A stretch of 64,000 bases of DNA from Trifolium pratense (GCF_020283565.1 NC_060063.1:18356720-18420719), one strand, 5' to 3'. Counted from the stretch's first letter, positions 33,868-44,526 are shown. A program made the numbers and translations. The notes: generated by a model not told the origin, from the sequence alone.

Positions 33868-34318
33868 TGTTAGAATATTTTCCAATATTATGTGGGCTGC
33901 AATCAATTGTGAGTTTTGGTTTTAATAAAAACGGGTTGATGTTGTTGTGATCCATTTGATGATGCTTAAGCCCGATAATTGTGATCAGTAATAATGGGCT
34001 TGAACACTAATTCTGATTTGTGTAGAAACAAAGTGTAGGCCCAACTCTAGAGTCCATGATGGGTGGTACTAGGGTTGTGATCTTATATAAGATTGGCTAG
34101 GTCCCCTTTGCCGTCACGTACAAAAACACAGTAAGCTCATTTGTTGTCTTCCCCATCAAAGACCTCAAAGACTGGAGCATGTGATCAGGCAGAGGAAGAC
34201 CTTGTCTAATGTATCGGTGATTCCGATATCGGCTATTTCGGTAACCATGATTGTTAATTCAAGTAAGTGTGTTCTAATTTCATATAATATGTCGATCTCT
34301 AAATTATTAATTATTACA
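33868..34318 (+). repeat. 3' LTR of the LARD-like element
   Basis: Same 451 bp as 29115-29565 by direct reading. Confidence 0.9.
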
Positions 34319-34628
34319 CTTCGTTCTTCACTTCCTAGATTTGGGGTCTTAAAAAGATTCAACCTTTATGTTTTCTTCCTTTGTTTGTGTTTCTTCACTT
34401 ATGAGACGACACTGTTGTTTCTGAGATCTGGGTTTTGAAGATTTTCAATTGAGGTTAGGCTATTTGAGATATGAGATCTGGTGAGAAAGTGTTTTGTAGT
34501 TTGTCTATAATTTGGAGGGATAAGTTCTGCTAGCTTATATTTTCTGAAGTTTTAATGTAGTGACACTCACTAGGTGGATGTAAAACTTGGAATTGATAAA
34601 CTAAATAAAATTGTTGTTGCAGTTGCAG

Positions 34629-34676
34629 GTGAGGGCTGGAGGCCTTATTGTAATTGATAATGTCCTTTGGCACGAA
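34629..34676 (+). pseudogene. O-methyltransferase exon fragment
   Basis: After a splice-acceptor-like TTGTTGCAGTTGCAG, the frame reads VRAGGLIVIDNVLWHE, which matches the conserved SAM-binding strand/loop of class I (caffeoyl-CoA-type) O-methyltransferases. The frame loses similarity after about 16 residues and stops at about 34706. No other exon of the gene is visible. It is a captured or residual gene piece, since flanking DNA up to 34957 is non-coding. Confidence 0.6.
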
Positions 34677-34962
34677 ATCTCAAGACTGTTCACTTTGGAT
34701 GCCGTTTGATTTTGTGCTTCCAAGGTTTTGCCAAAGCTTCATACTTCTTTGATTTCCTTGTTCCACAAAGCTAAAGAGGTATATGTTTGTTTCCTACTTC
34801 TTATATTGGTTTAAGAGTTTGAGATTGTTGTTTTATTTTCTTTTTTCTGTCTTTGTTGACCACTTGCTATGTTTTTTTATAATGAAAGAAAGATTTCATG
34901 ACATGAATTGATACAAACGTGAGACAAATAGATGAAGACAAGTTGCTATTTCATTCATTAAG

Positions 34963-35650
34963 TGATACGATCATGAGTTCCCTAAACATGTGGAAGGAAA
35001 CTTATAAAAAAATGCACAAAAAATATTTGGATGAAGATGCTTGAGCCCAACTTGAAGTTCATTTCACATGATAAGAAGCATCTTTGGGCTGATTTATGGT
35101 CTAATAATATTGGACTAAATAGAAAACAATTAAGTCCAATTTTCTTAATTTTTATTGTAATTTTCGTTTTTGGTATTAGGAGGGTTTTTAGATGATCTTT
35201 AGTTGCTCCCTAGGCTCTCTAGATGCTTCCTAGTGGTGCACTAAGTCATTATGTGGGAATTTATAAGCATGTTAGTGGGAATTTTCTAAGTCCTATGGTG
35301 AATGTATGGTAGTGGACAATAAATCCTACTAGGTAAGGATATGCTATAAATAGGACTATCATGTACTACTCCGTCCCAAAATATAAGCAAAAGGAGGTCA
35401 ACAAAAGTGAATGTACCTGGACTAAATTTTAAACCAAATACATCAACTTTCATTGACCAATTTTTGTTTATATTTTGGGACGGAGGGAGTACTTTTCAAA
35501 CAACTTGGAATATAATCTAATTTGAGAGTTTCTCTTGTGAGAACTTTTTCTTTGTTCTTGTGATAAGAACATTGTTCTTGAGATAATAACTTTATAGTGT
35601 TGGTTCTACCGGCAGATCGCAGTTAGGGTCGCACTTTCTTTGATAACTTT
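34963..35650 (+). repeat. inverted LTR copy A (U5 end missing)
   Basis: Same LTR as copies B and C in opposite orientation, beginning TGATACGATCATGAG. It contains TATA box GCTATAAATAG (about 35343-35353) and a Stowaway MITE (35366-35489). It ends after one CCGGCAGATCGCAGTTAGGG unit, in a palindromic joint near 35640-35660. Confidence 0.85.
35366..35489. mobile_element. Stowaway MITE
   Basis: 124 bp with ends CTACTCCGTCCC and GGGACGGAGGGAG, flanked by TA (35364-35365 and 35490-35491). Copies B and C of the same LTR lack it and show the empty site ATGTACTTTTC, so it came after the LTR element. Confidence 0.93.
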
Positions 35651-36300
35651 GGTTATCAAGGAAAAGTGGAACCAAAGTTATCAAGGAAAAGTGGAACTTG
35701 ACCCTAACCGCGACCTGCCGGTAGAACCAAAGTTATCAAAGAAAGTGCGACCCTAACCGCGACCTGCCGGTAGAACCAACACTATAAAGTTCTTATCTCA
35801 AGAACAATGTTCTTATCACAAGAACAAAGAAAAAGTTCTCACAAGAGAAACTCTCAAATTAGATTATATTCCAAGTTGTTTGAAAAGTACATGATAGTCC
35901 TATTTATAACATATCCTTACATAGTAGGATTTATTGTCCAGTACCATACATTCACCATAGGACTTTGAAAATTCCCACTAACATGCTTATAAATTCCCAC
36001 TAGCCACTATAATGACTTAGTGCACCACTAGGAAGCATCTAGAGAGCTTAGGGAGCAACTAAAGGTCATATAAAAACCCTCTTAATACCAAAAACGAAAA
36101 TTACAATAAAAATTAAGAAAATTGGACTTAATTGTTTTCTATTTAGTCCAATATTATTAGACCATAAATCAGCCCAAAGATGCTTCTTATCATGTAAAAT
36201 GGACTTCAAGTTGGGCTCAAGCATCTTCATCCAAATATTTTTTGTGCATTTTTTTTTTTAAGTTTCCTTCCACATGTTTAGGGAACTCATGATCGTATCA
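35651..36300 (-). repeat. LTR copy B (3' LTR, U5 end missing)
   Basis: Minus-strand LTR starting at 36300 with TGATACGATCATGAG, after polypurine tract GAAGAGGGAGAGAA (minus strand, 36301-36314). It carries two CCGGCAGGTCGCGG units against three in copy C, and then the inverted joint. Confidence 0.85.
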
Positions 36301-36610
36301 TTCTCTCCCTCTTCAAGAGGATTTGTCCTCAAATCCAAACCTGCATAAATAACTAAAGGATTAGTAACAAAAATTCTCTCTTTTGGATATTCCCTTTCTT
36401 TTTGCAAGTTGAATTTTTTCCTTCAATCTTCTCAAAGTTGTCATCCTTTTCAACCTTCTCGTTTATTTTCCTCTCATAAATTTCCTTCACTTAACATTCA
36501 TTTTTCTTTTCTTCTTTTCTCTCAATATTTTCTTTCTCCTCCACTTCTATAACATCATTATATTCTCTATCACAATTTTCTATGTTCTCTACTTCCTTTT
36601 CTTTACTTCT

Positions 36611-37130
36611 CTAAAAATTGGAATTTCTATTTTCTTCAATAACTTCTCCTTGAGATAAAGACTCTAGAGTACAAGAAGTAAAATAAACATTATTAAGAGG
36701 AATGATGACATTTTCGTTAGCCACAAAAATGCTATCAATTTCTTTTTCAATAATCTCTTCTTTTTCTTTCTCACTCTTAGGAATGGTGACATTTTCGATA
36801 GCCACAAAAATGTTCTCAATTTCTTTTTCAATAATCTCTTCTCCCTTCACTTCACTTTCAAGTTTCTCCTTGCTCTCTTGTTTTCTTTTCTCTCTACCAA
36901 TCTCTTTATTTTGGAAGTTACCCCAAAATACATCAAAATTTGCAATATGTTTTTTCGTTTGTCCCTCACTTTTCATTCTTCTATCTTCTATCTCCTTTTC
37001 TCCGTCTCTTTTTTTTATAATTTTTTCTATAATTCCTCTCTATGCGATCAAACTTTTCATGAAGCTTTTGAAATTCTTGAAATAATAACTTCTCCAAATG
37101 TTTCATGGAGACATGCTTTTCTTCCTCCAT
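36611..37130 (-). pseudogene. gag-like remnant of the inverted-LTR element
   Basis: Minus strand: 49-codon ORF (37130-36981), helical and Lys/Glu-rich (EKLLFQEFQKLHEKFDRIE), then a 121-codon ORF (36976-36611) in another frame. The second has a tandemly duplicated block EEIIEKEI.[NS]IFVA.ENV.IP and many Glu/Lys repeats. This is probably the N-terminal helical part of a gag that lost its core. No zinc knuckle or protease. Confidence 0.5.
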
Positions 37131-37206
37131 ATTTTTTTTTTCAACTCTTTTTTTTTTAACAAGATAAAAAAAATGATATAGATCAAACCTGATTTCAAGA
37201 GCCGAA

Positions 37207-37219
37207 GCTCTGATACCAA
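37207..37219 (-). other. primer-binding site of the inverted-LTR element
   Basis: Minus strand TTGGTATCAGAGC, one base after the LTR end TTATCA; complementary to initiator tRNA-Met. Confidence 0.85.
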
Positions 37220-37220
37220 C

Positions 37221-37927
37221 TGATAAGCGACTGTTTAGGATCGTCTTGAAAACAGGTAAAAGAGGAAATTGACCCTAACCGCGACCTGCCGGTAGAACCA
37301 AAGTTATCAAGGAAAAGAGGAACTTGACCCTAACCGCGACCTGCCGGTAGAACCAAAGTTATCAAAGAAAGTGCGACTCTAACCACGACCTGCCGGTAGA
37401 ACCAACACTATAAAGTTCTTATCTCAAGAACAATGTTCTTATCACAAGAACAAAGAAAAAGTTCTCACAAGAGAAACTCTCAAATTAGATTATATTCCAA
37501 GTCGTTTTTGAAAAGTACATGAGAGCCTTATTTATAGCCTATCCTTACATAGTAGGATTTATTGTCCACTACCATACATTCATCATAGGACTTAGAAAAT
37601 TCCCACTAACATGCTTATAAATTCCCACTAGCCAATATAATGACTTAGTGCACCACTAGAAAGCATTTAGAGAGCCTAGGGAGCAACTAAAAGGTCATCT
37701 AAAAACCCTCCTAATACCAAAAACGAAAATTACAATAAAAATAAAGAAAATTGGACTTAATTTTTTTCTATTTAGTCCAATATTATTAGACCATAAATCA
37801 GCCCAAAGATGCTTCTTATCATGTGAAATGGACTTCAAGTTGGGCTCAAGCATCTTCATCCAAATATTTTTTGTGCATTTTTTTTTAAGTTTCCTTCCAC
37901 ATGTTTAGAGAACTCATGATCGTATCA
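37221..37927 (-). repeat. LTR copy C (complete 5' LTR, 707 bp)
   Basis: Plus-strand limits TGATAAGCGACTG and CATGATCGTATCA. It contains three about 57-bp units with CCGGCAGGTCGCGG near its U5 end (37270-37400). TATA box on the minus strand near 37540. Confidence 0.88.
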
Positions 37928-37932
37928 TTAAG

Positions 37933-39761
37933 TCTTATAGAATCAAGGTCTAACTAAATTCTAGCAGTTATATTCCCTTCATACGCACGCACACGCGCGA
38001 CTATGCCTTTACACCTTCTAGTGACGACATTTCTCAATCTTCATTTCTTCTCATGTGGAGTTCATGGTTCTTATGATCATAACACATATACACTTCCCCT
38101 ATGATGATGCCTCTGCTACTGTAATATAATTTAACTTACCATTAATTAGTTCTAGTTCATATAGTATGGTTTATCTTTGTTTTTATTGTACAGGTAATTT
38201 GACATGCTTTGATATATGAATTAAGAAGTGGCCAACGCCAAAGTAAGACGTTCAACCTTTTGGTCATCATTTTCTACTTCGTTCAATTCTTGGGTTTCAA
38301 TTTTGCTGTTATATTTTCTTTGTATTGTGGTTTTCTCAATTTGGGAGAATCTTGTGTATATGAGTGTGCATTTAGTGATGGATATTGGTTTGTTAAAAAT
38401 GCTATTGTGGTGCATAATTGTATGCCTATGTGTAAGTCGTTTGAGTTCTTTTTAGTGTAGGTTCAAGTGTGTGTACAAGTGTACTAGAATTGTTAAACTA
38501 GTAATAATGGATTTAAAGGACGAATGAGCGGAACACATGCTAGAGTTATTCGCATCATGTGGCAAAGAAGCGAGAACTTAAAAACTTAATTAGTTGAGTC
38601 TAAAATTAATCCTTTACCTTTTGTAAAAAAAAATATAATTAATTTTTTATTTGAGTAAAACTTCCATGATCATGTGATCATATAGACACATTCATATGAT
38701 TTTTTTAATTATTTATAAAATAATTAAAAAAATAAACTGAAAAAGTAAAATTTTATGAGTGCAACTAAAAGAATTATATTTAATCATGTGACCATATAAT
38801 AATAATCCTTTTTAACTTGTCCAAAAGGTCGAAGTTGTGGGGATACTTTTGTGGATTCACCCGGGTGTGGGGCTAATATGGTCCTAAACAAATATCTAGT
38901 CTTGCCATTTCAATTTTAAAAGATTTTATTTTTTTTCAAAATACTTAGTTATATTTGATAAAATTGATTTATGAAATTGATGTGTATTATTCTTATATTA
39001 TTATATCAATATATAAAGGACCATTACTACCATTATCTCTTTACTAATAATAAATAATAATGAAGAGTGAAAAATATCTATTTTATCCCCTAAAAAAGAG
39101 GGTGTGATTCAATTTAGTATCTAAAAAATAAAGATTTTAATTTGTGAGAAAAATAAATTTGAACAATTTAATGTTTATATATATAAACCAAGATGTTTAT
39201 ATATTTTTAAGAATTTAAATTTGACTATGTAAAATAATTTTACATAATCATCCAATAATAATCAATTAATTTGACATGTCATATAAAAGAAGTGAGGTTA
39301 AGTGGTAATGTGGCGAAAAACGTAATTATTATTGATGATTGACCCTATAAATTTATTTTATACTGTCCATACATTTTTTTTTGTTTTTTTTTTTAAGAGA
39401 TGGGAACTAACCCATGATATATATGTTGTCTTATAAAAATATGTATAAACTAATTTAAACTGTAAAATAAAACATGATTCTAATAATTTGTAAAAAGAAA
39501 TGTGCACGACAAAATATATGTATAGAATACATCAACTTTGAATAGTAACTTCTTTACAAACAATTCACTGATCTCATAAACTTTAATTAATTTTGTTAGT
39601 TCAATGTTATTGGTATTGTAGTATATTTAATATATTCGAGAAAAGTCTGATTTATCTACTTGTGCAACATTTTTAATTAGAGATTATAGATGGTCTTTCT
39701 TGGGAGCTTTTCCTAACAAAATTATGTATCCAACTTTTGTTTGATGGATTGATAGCCGCTA
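37933..39761. other. non-coding gap with a MITE-like stretch
   Basis: Continues the DNA found left of 34958. AT-rich. About 39215-39370 contains GTAAAATAATTTTACA and TCATCCAATAATAATC, a pattern of short legume MITEs, but I could not define ends. Small ORFs at 38209-38460 overlap on both strands and show no family. Confidence 0.4.
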
Positions 39762-39766
39762 GTATA

Positions 39767-42700
39767 TGTAATGAACACATCATATTGGATAGGCCCAAAT
39801 AGGAGTTAGTCAACTTAAGCCCAAATAATGAGACTATGTGAGGACATGAGTTACTATTAATAGGGTAGTAGGGGTATTTTGTGAGTTATGTGATTGGTGA
39901 AGTTGTTATTCTTCTCTCTCAAACTCTCTTTTCACATCTCAAATTCCTTTTGTATTGCAACTATTTGATCTAAGTTCAATAAGAATGATTCCTATCTTAG
40001 CTTTATTTCCTATTCAATTTTAGTATCATTTCATTGGTGCTTTCATTCTCACCATGACAGAGTACGTGAAGAACATCGCCGAAAAGGATCCATGGGATCG
40101 ATGGGAGAAAATGCACGCTCGCAACAACGTTGCTTTCGACGGAATCATCTCCAAATTGGAGATTCTACTTCAACACTACAACTGTTCGCCGAGCTCTTCC
40201 CATGGTGCATTGAACTCACCCAAACACATCCCTACATCAGAACCATCGAATATCAATTTGTTGATGTATGATGAATTTCGTTCATCTGCAAAACAGATCG
40301 AGGTTCCTTCTGTTCGTGAGTCGAAATTAGTGGAAGAAGAGATAATAGCTTCGGAATTGACGAACGATTCTTTCCCGACTACTGATGGAATTGGTTCGAT
40401 CATGGAACCAATCGATGCTTTCGATTCATCGACAGTTGCGCTGCCAGTGTCGAAGGATTTCCTTCCCTCCACGAAACCGATTGAAGAAAAATCCATAGTT
40501 GATGAATCTATTGCTTTGAGAAATTTAACAGCGGAGGAAGTGATGCCGATGAGTGAAATTCTCGACAAGCCCCTTGTTCGTATGCCTCTTCTCAACGAAA
40601 TCACACATGCTTTCCCCAAAGCTATCACTCGTTTTGTCGACACACCAACTCAAGGTTTATCACTGAAACTTATAACTCCAGTTGCGTTGGATTTTGTGAG
40701 TCAAGCTGGAATGAGGAATTCTACATTTAGGATGAGTTGGAATCCATTTTTAGATGAGAGAAAGATGATTCCCATGTCAGTTTATGACAACTTAGATGTT
40801 AACATCACAGGAATTCAACATGATTCTAGGTTTGTTCCCCCTGATAAGTTATACAATTTTGGTGTTGTTGAGATTTTAGGGACCTATGGCATCATAATCA
40901 CCAACTGTTCGACAAAATGTATGTTCATGATGCTCCAATTCATGGTGGATTTATGTTGTTTTGATGGAAGATGTGTAACTCATAGCATCACTACTAAGGG
41001 TCCTTGTTGCGAGTTTGTCACACTTGTCGCAAACACGCTATCATTTGCAATGTCACGGACAAAGCTACTAGGGGGTGGTTTGTTCTTAATGGGATGTACA
41101 ATGGCTTCGCCGTGGGAAGAATTTGCGAGGCAGTTCTGTTCTCATATTCACCTTATGACAACATCATCACTTCGATTCAAAGAGGAGGTCATTATGAATC
41201 TTGTTTCATTGCGATGGTTTTACTGCCCCCATGTTCTGCCCACATCGCTTGAACAAGTTATGCTTCAGCTGGACTTCCGCCCGCCTGCTAAACCACCAGA
41301 TCCCTACAATCGCATAGAGTACGATGAATTCATGGTTCTACACAATCAATTGTTGATGTTGGTATTCACTATTGAAGCATGGCTGCAAGTTACAGAGGTC
41401 ATGTGCAATAAGTTACAACAAGTCTTGTCCCCAAAACAATTGGGCTGCACCCAACCCAATAATGTTAGGTCAATGTCCTCTGCAACATATACAACGGTTC
41501 ATATTGTACAAGTTATATCTATTGCAGTCACTGGTACTTTTATTACAATTCCATTTTTATTAAAGTTCACTAGTGATATGAATTGGAGGTATAAGGAAGG
41601 ATTACTTAACCCATTACTGACATATGATGTTGGTTCATATTTGTTTGTTCAAAATCTTTTTACACATGTATTTTCATGGTGTGGCTTTGTGACAATGGTA
41701 TACAAGCATGATGAGAAGTGGTTGTTGATTGAGATTGAAAGGAATAATTTCTCTACCGAATTAGTCACTTTAATTTTGACAAATTCAGCATGCTCCAAAT
41801 TGAAGGAACTGGATGGCAGTAAATACATTTATAGGTATATCACAGTAGGTTTAGTGGCACCTTATTTCCTAGTGAAAAATACCTCAATTGATATGGCTGC
41901 AACTTGTGGAGGAATAAATACTATAGAAGGTGTTTTTCACAATGGGCTAGGAATGCCAATCAAACCATCTGTCACTTTTGGAAGAAGCACTTGGACAGCT
42001 CCAAATCTTGTTTGTCATGCTATGTTCAACTCTATTGCTATTGATAACATTGAGTGTGAGAAGGCAAACTTGTTCAACAATGGTTTACCATCAAAATCAG
42101 TTCTCATATTCACGGATCTTGAGGACAAGATCATTTTTAGAGGGGATGGTAATGATATGATGCATGCTGTCTTGTTTCAATGTTTGTTGACAAAGAGGCT
42201 TGACAATGAAATAAATATTGATGGCATCAAAGTTGAAGTGGAACAACAAGGTAAGGCTAAGCACAAGAAAATCATAAGTAAGTTGTGGTTCTGTTGCATC
42301 AAGGGTGATGACAAACTCTTGGAATATATTCCAAATGAGAACTTCGATGATAAGTTAAATAGTAAGAAAAGTTTGCTAGAGTGGCCTACTAGCTATATAA
42401 TTGTTATTGATTTTTGCTGAGTGGCCTGCTTATTTACATCAAAATTGTATTATTGTTCAAAAGCACATGTGGTCTAACAAAGTGTTTAGTGAAGTTGCCA
42501 AAATTGTTACTTTTGTAAGCAAAGTGGTAGTATTCATGTATGTTACTATGGGACCTTATGGCTATATTGCACTAGTGAGGAGGAAGAAAAGGAAAAAGAG
42601 GGATTCCGGTGGACATTTGGAGATGAGTACAACAGTTTGGTCCTCCAAGTTCAAGCAATGGGATCCGGGTAAAATTTGTGCTAAGTGCAATTTCTACAAC

Positions 42701-43002
42701 CTTGAGGACAAGGTTGGTTTTAAAGGGAAAGGTATTGTAATGAACCCACCATATTGGGTAGGCCCAAATAGGAGTTAGTCAACTTAAGCCCAAATAATGA
42801 GACTATGTGGGGACATGAGTTACTATTAATAGGGTAGTAGGGGTATTTTGTGAGTTATGTGATTGGTGAAGTTGTTATTCTTCTCTCCCAAACTCTCTTT
42901 TCACATCTCAAATTCTTTTTGTATTGCAACTATTTGATCTAAGTTCAATAAGAATGATTCCTATCTTAGCTTTATTTCCTATTCAATTTTAGTATCATTT
43001 CA
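39767..43002 (+). mobile_element. small-LTR retrotransposon with unknown 788-aa ORF
   Basis: 3236 bp flanked by the 5-bp duplication GTATA (39762-39766 and 43003-43007). LTRs 39767-40033 and 42736-43002 are each 267 bp (TGTAATGAAC...TATCATTTCA) with about six differences by eye. Primer-site sequence TTGGTGCTTTCATTC directly follows the 5' LTR (tRNA not identified). Purine-rich AAAGGGAAAGG lies just before the 3' LTR. There are no gag-pol motifs. Confidence 0.9.
40054..42420 (+). CDS. unknown 788-aa ORF of the small-LTR element
   Basis: ATG 40054 follows the primer site by only 6 bp after TTCTCACC. The N-terminus is helical and charged (PWDRWEKMHARNNVAFDGI), then a Ser/Glu-rich linker (about 45-200), and a region with Cys and aromatic residues (about 280-370). 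One hydrophobic segment lies near 481-505 (VQVISIAVTGTFITIPFLLKF, perhaps 20 residues). The last part (about 600-780) has no motif I know. No protease, RT, RNase H, integrase or zinc knuckle is visible. It is uninterrupted although the LTRs differ by about 2 percent. Parts may be a run of other frames without stops: an alternative frame at 41004-41252 also looks protein-like. Another frame (42401-42778) ends FYNLEDKVGFKGKGIVM just before and into the 3' LTR, a motif I associate with this legume family. Confidence 0.5.
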   Translation: MTEYVKNIAEKDPWDRWEKMHARNNVAFDGIISKLEILLQHYNCSPSSSHGALNSPKHIPTSEPSNINLLMYDEFRSSAKQIEVPSVRESKLVEEEIIASELTNDSFPTTDGIGSIMEPIDAFDSSTVALPVSKDFLPSTKPIEEKSIVDESIALRNLTAEEVMPMSEILDKPLVRMPLLNEITHAFPKAITRFVDTPTQGLSLKLITPVALDFVSQAGMRNSTFRMSWNPFLDERKMIPMSVYDNLDVNITGIQHDSRFVPPDKLYNFGVVEILGTYGIIITNCSTKCMFMMLQFMVDLCCFDGRCVTHSITTKGPCCEFVTLVANTLSFAMSRTKLLGGGLFLMGCTMASPWEEFARQFCSHIHLMTTSSLRFKEEVIMNLVSLRWFYCPHVLPTSLEQVMLQLDFRPPAKPPDPYNRIEYDEFMVLHNQLLMLVFTIEAWLQVTEVMCNKLQQVLSPKQLGCTQPNNVRSMSSATYTTVHIVQVISIAVTGTFITIPFLLKFTSDMNWRYKEGLLNPLLTYDVGSYLFVQNLFTHVFSWCGFVTMVYKHDEKWLLIEIERNNFSTELVTLILTNSACSKLKELDGSKYIYRYITVGLVAPYFLVKNTSIDMAATCGGINTIEGVFHNGLGMPIKPSVTFGRSTWTAPNLVCHAMFNSIAIDNIECEKANLFNNGLPSKSVLIFTDLEDKIIFRGDGNDMMHAVLFQCLLTKRLDNEINIDGIKVEVEQQGKAKHKKIISKLWFCCIKGDDKLLEYIPNENFDDKLNSKKSLLEWPTSYIIVIDFC

Positions 43003-43007
43003 GTATA

Positions 43008-44523
43008 TGAATAGAAATTCCCATGATATGGCTGATATAATATTTGGGTTGAATGTGTTTCTATGTTTGTCTTTCAAGCTTTCTTGATTTAATTCACAAG
43101 TTGTACCTTGGAAGCTACATATCAGTTGGTCTAATTGTCTTTGCTTACATATAAGCTTTCATTTGAAAGTCTCTCATACATACATAGAGGACGTTGTTTG
43201 TGCTTATAATCTTGCTAATAATCGTGATTTATATTGTGATAGTTTTAGAATTTATTTGTCATTATTAGTTTGTATGCACTCTTCACTCTTTATTCCTTCG
43301 TGAAATTTATCCCATTGGGACACAACCTGAAATATAAGTACTCCAAAAGTCATGGCACTCATATCTCTTATATATATACCTATAAATGTTAAATTGAACT
43401 ACTCTTGGAATACCAACATAAATGGATTCAAATAATCTGAGAGTTTAGGAAAATCTTCATCTTCTTATATATTGTAAACATAAAGTTACAGGACCTATGA
43501 ACCACTAACATCGTTGTAGTATTAGTATATATATAAACTTGATTTTCTAGAACAAATATATAATTGTTGTATTCTTTAATCATACTCTTGAATGGATGCA
43601 TGTTTAAACAGTAATTTAGTTACTGTACATAAATTTTAAGAGGTTTATGCAAAAGAATTTCAATAAGTCCACAATAATATATAAGAATTTTTAATCATGA
43701 ATAGTGTAAGCAATACCAATTGGGTATTTTCAGGTGTTTTGGAGGGGAGGAGTTACTTTTCACTTTTAAACTACGGACACTAAAATATTTTTAAAAATTA
43801 ATTGTGATTAAATTATTATATGATAATTGATCATATGTCGTAAATTTGAATTTTTTTTTAAACCTTCAAAACTCTCCAAAACAAATCTCTTCCAAAGTTG
43901 CTTAAAAAAAAAAAAAAAAAAAAAAAACTCTCCAAAGTCAAATGATTCTATATGCAATTTTATGATCTGGCTCCAGAAACAATACCATACAATAAAGAAA
44001 GAAAATTTACAATACCATAAATAGTGCAGAATGTAAAATATTTAGTTGGTCTCACTCATGTCACAATTAGCATTCTAGAACACCAAACACGCATATACCA
44101 TATCACAAGGTTAAAATAAAAAGTATACCTCATTAGATTCTAAACCACAAAGAATACATAGATAGATCCATCCATCCAAAACAAATAACCTACAAAATAA
44201 TAATTTAGTAACAATATATTTATTCACATCCTAATATGTTACCATCAATTCTTGTTAGATTTAAGACCAAAAAAATAAGCAACAATAGATTATAACAACT
44301 CTTGCAAAATATAAAAATAGAAACGTTTACATCCTTGTGTCAGTTGTACCAGCGCGAGTAATATATCTGAAAAGTAGGAAATCAAAGAATAAGAAAAAGA
44401 ATAAAGAAAATGAAAAGAAAAAGAAAACCATAGAGAGCATGGAGAGATGAAAACAAATAGTGAATTCCTATGAGGAGCGGTGGTGAAAGATATACAAATA
44501 AATTCAATGATTCAATTTGATTC
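43008..44523. other. non-coding gap
   Basis: AT-rich, with an A tract of about 24 at 43904-43927. Near 43737 GTGTTTTGGAGGGGAGGAG resembles the arms of the Tourist-like element to the right and may be a piece of one. Nothing else recognised. Confidence 0.4.
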
Positions 44524-44526
44524 TTA

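Larger units (their letters stand above)
29115..34318 (+). mobile_element. non-coding LTR retrotransposon (LARD-like), young
   Basis: 5204 bp flanked by the 5-bp duplication CTTCG (29110-29114 and 34319-34323). LTRs 29115-29565 and 33868-34318 are both 451 bp and I saw no difference between them, which implies recent insertion. A tRNA-Met primer site (29568-29580) and a polypurine-like AAGTGGGAGAA before the 3' LTR are present. The 4.3-kb interior has no ORF above about 85 codons and no gag-pol motif. It must have been copied by proteins from another element. Confidence 0.88.
34963..37927 (-). mobile_element. LTR element of inverted structure: LTR(+), LTR(-), internal, LTR(-)
   Basis: The whole is flanked by the 5-bp duplication TTAAG (34958-34962 and 37928-37932). 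The right copy (37221-37927) is a complete LTR with TGATA...TATCA ends and, on the minus strand, is followed by a tRNA-Met primer site. The internal region is 36301-37220. The middle LTR (to 36300) is preceded by a polypurine tract but lacks its U5 end. Instead it is fused tail to tail with an inverted LTR that also lacks U5 and starts TGATACGATC at 34963. Both outer ends of the insertion are therefore U3 ends. It encodes no pol, so it is non-autonomous. Confidence 0.85.

Noticed and set aside
34561..34576. Right end of the CACTA-like element starting at 27007
   Set aside because: TGTAGTG with ACA flank matches only six terminal bases and lacks the subterminal repeats.
36702..37159. Plus-strand Ser/Phe-rich ORFs
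   Set aside because: Antisense of the Glu/Lys-rich gag-like remnant.
38209..38460. 83-codon hydrophobic ORF
   Set aside because: Overlaps ORFs in two other frames, with no family and no regulatory context.
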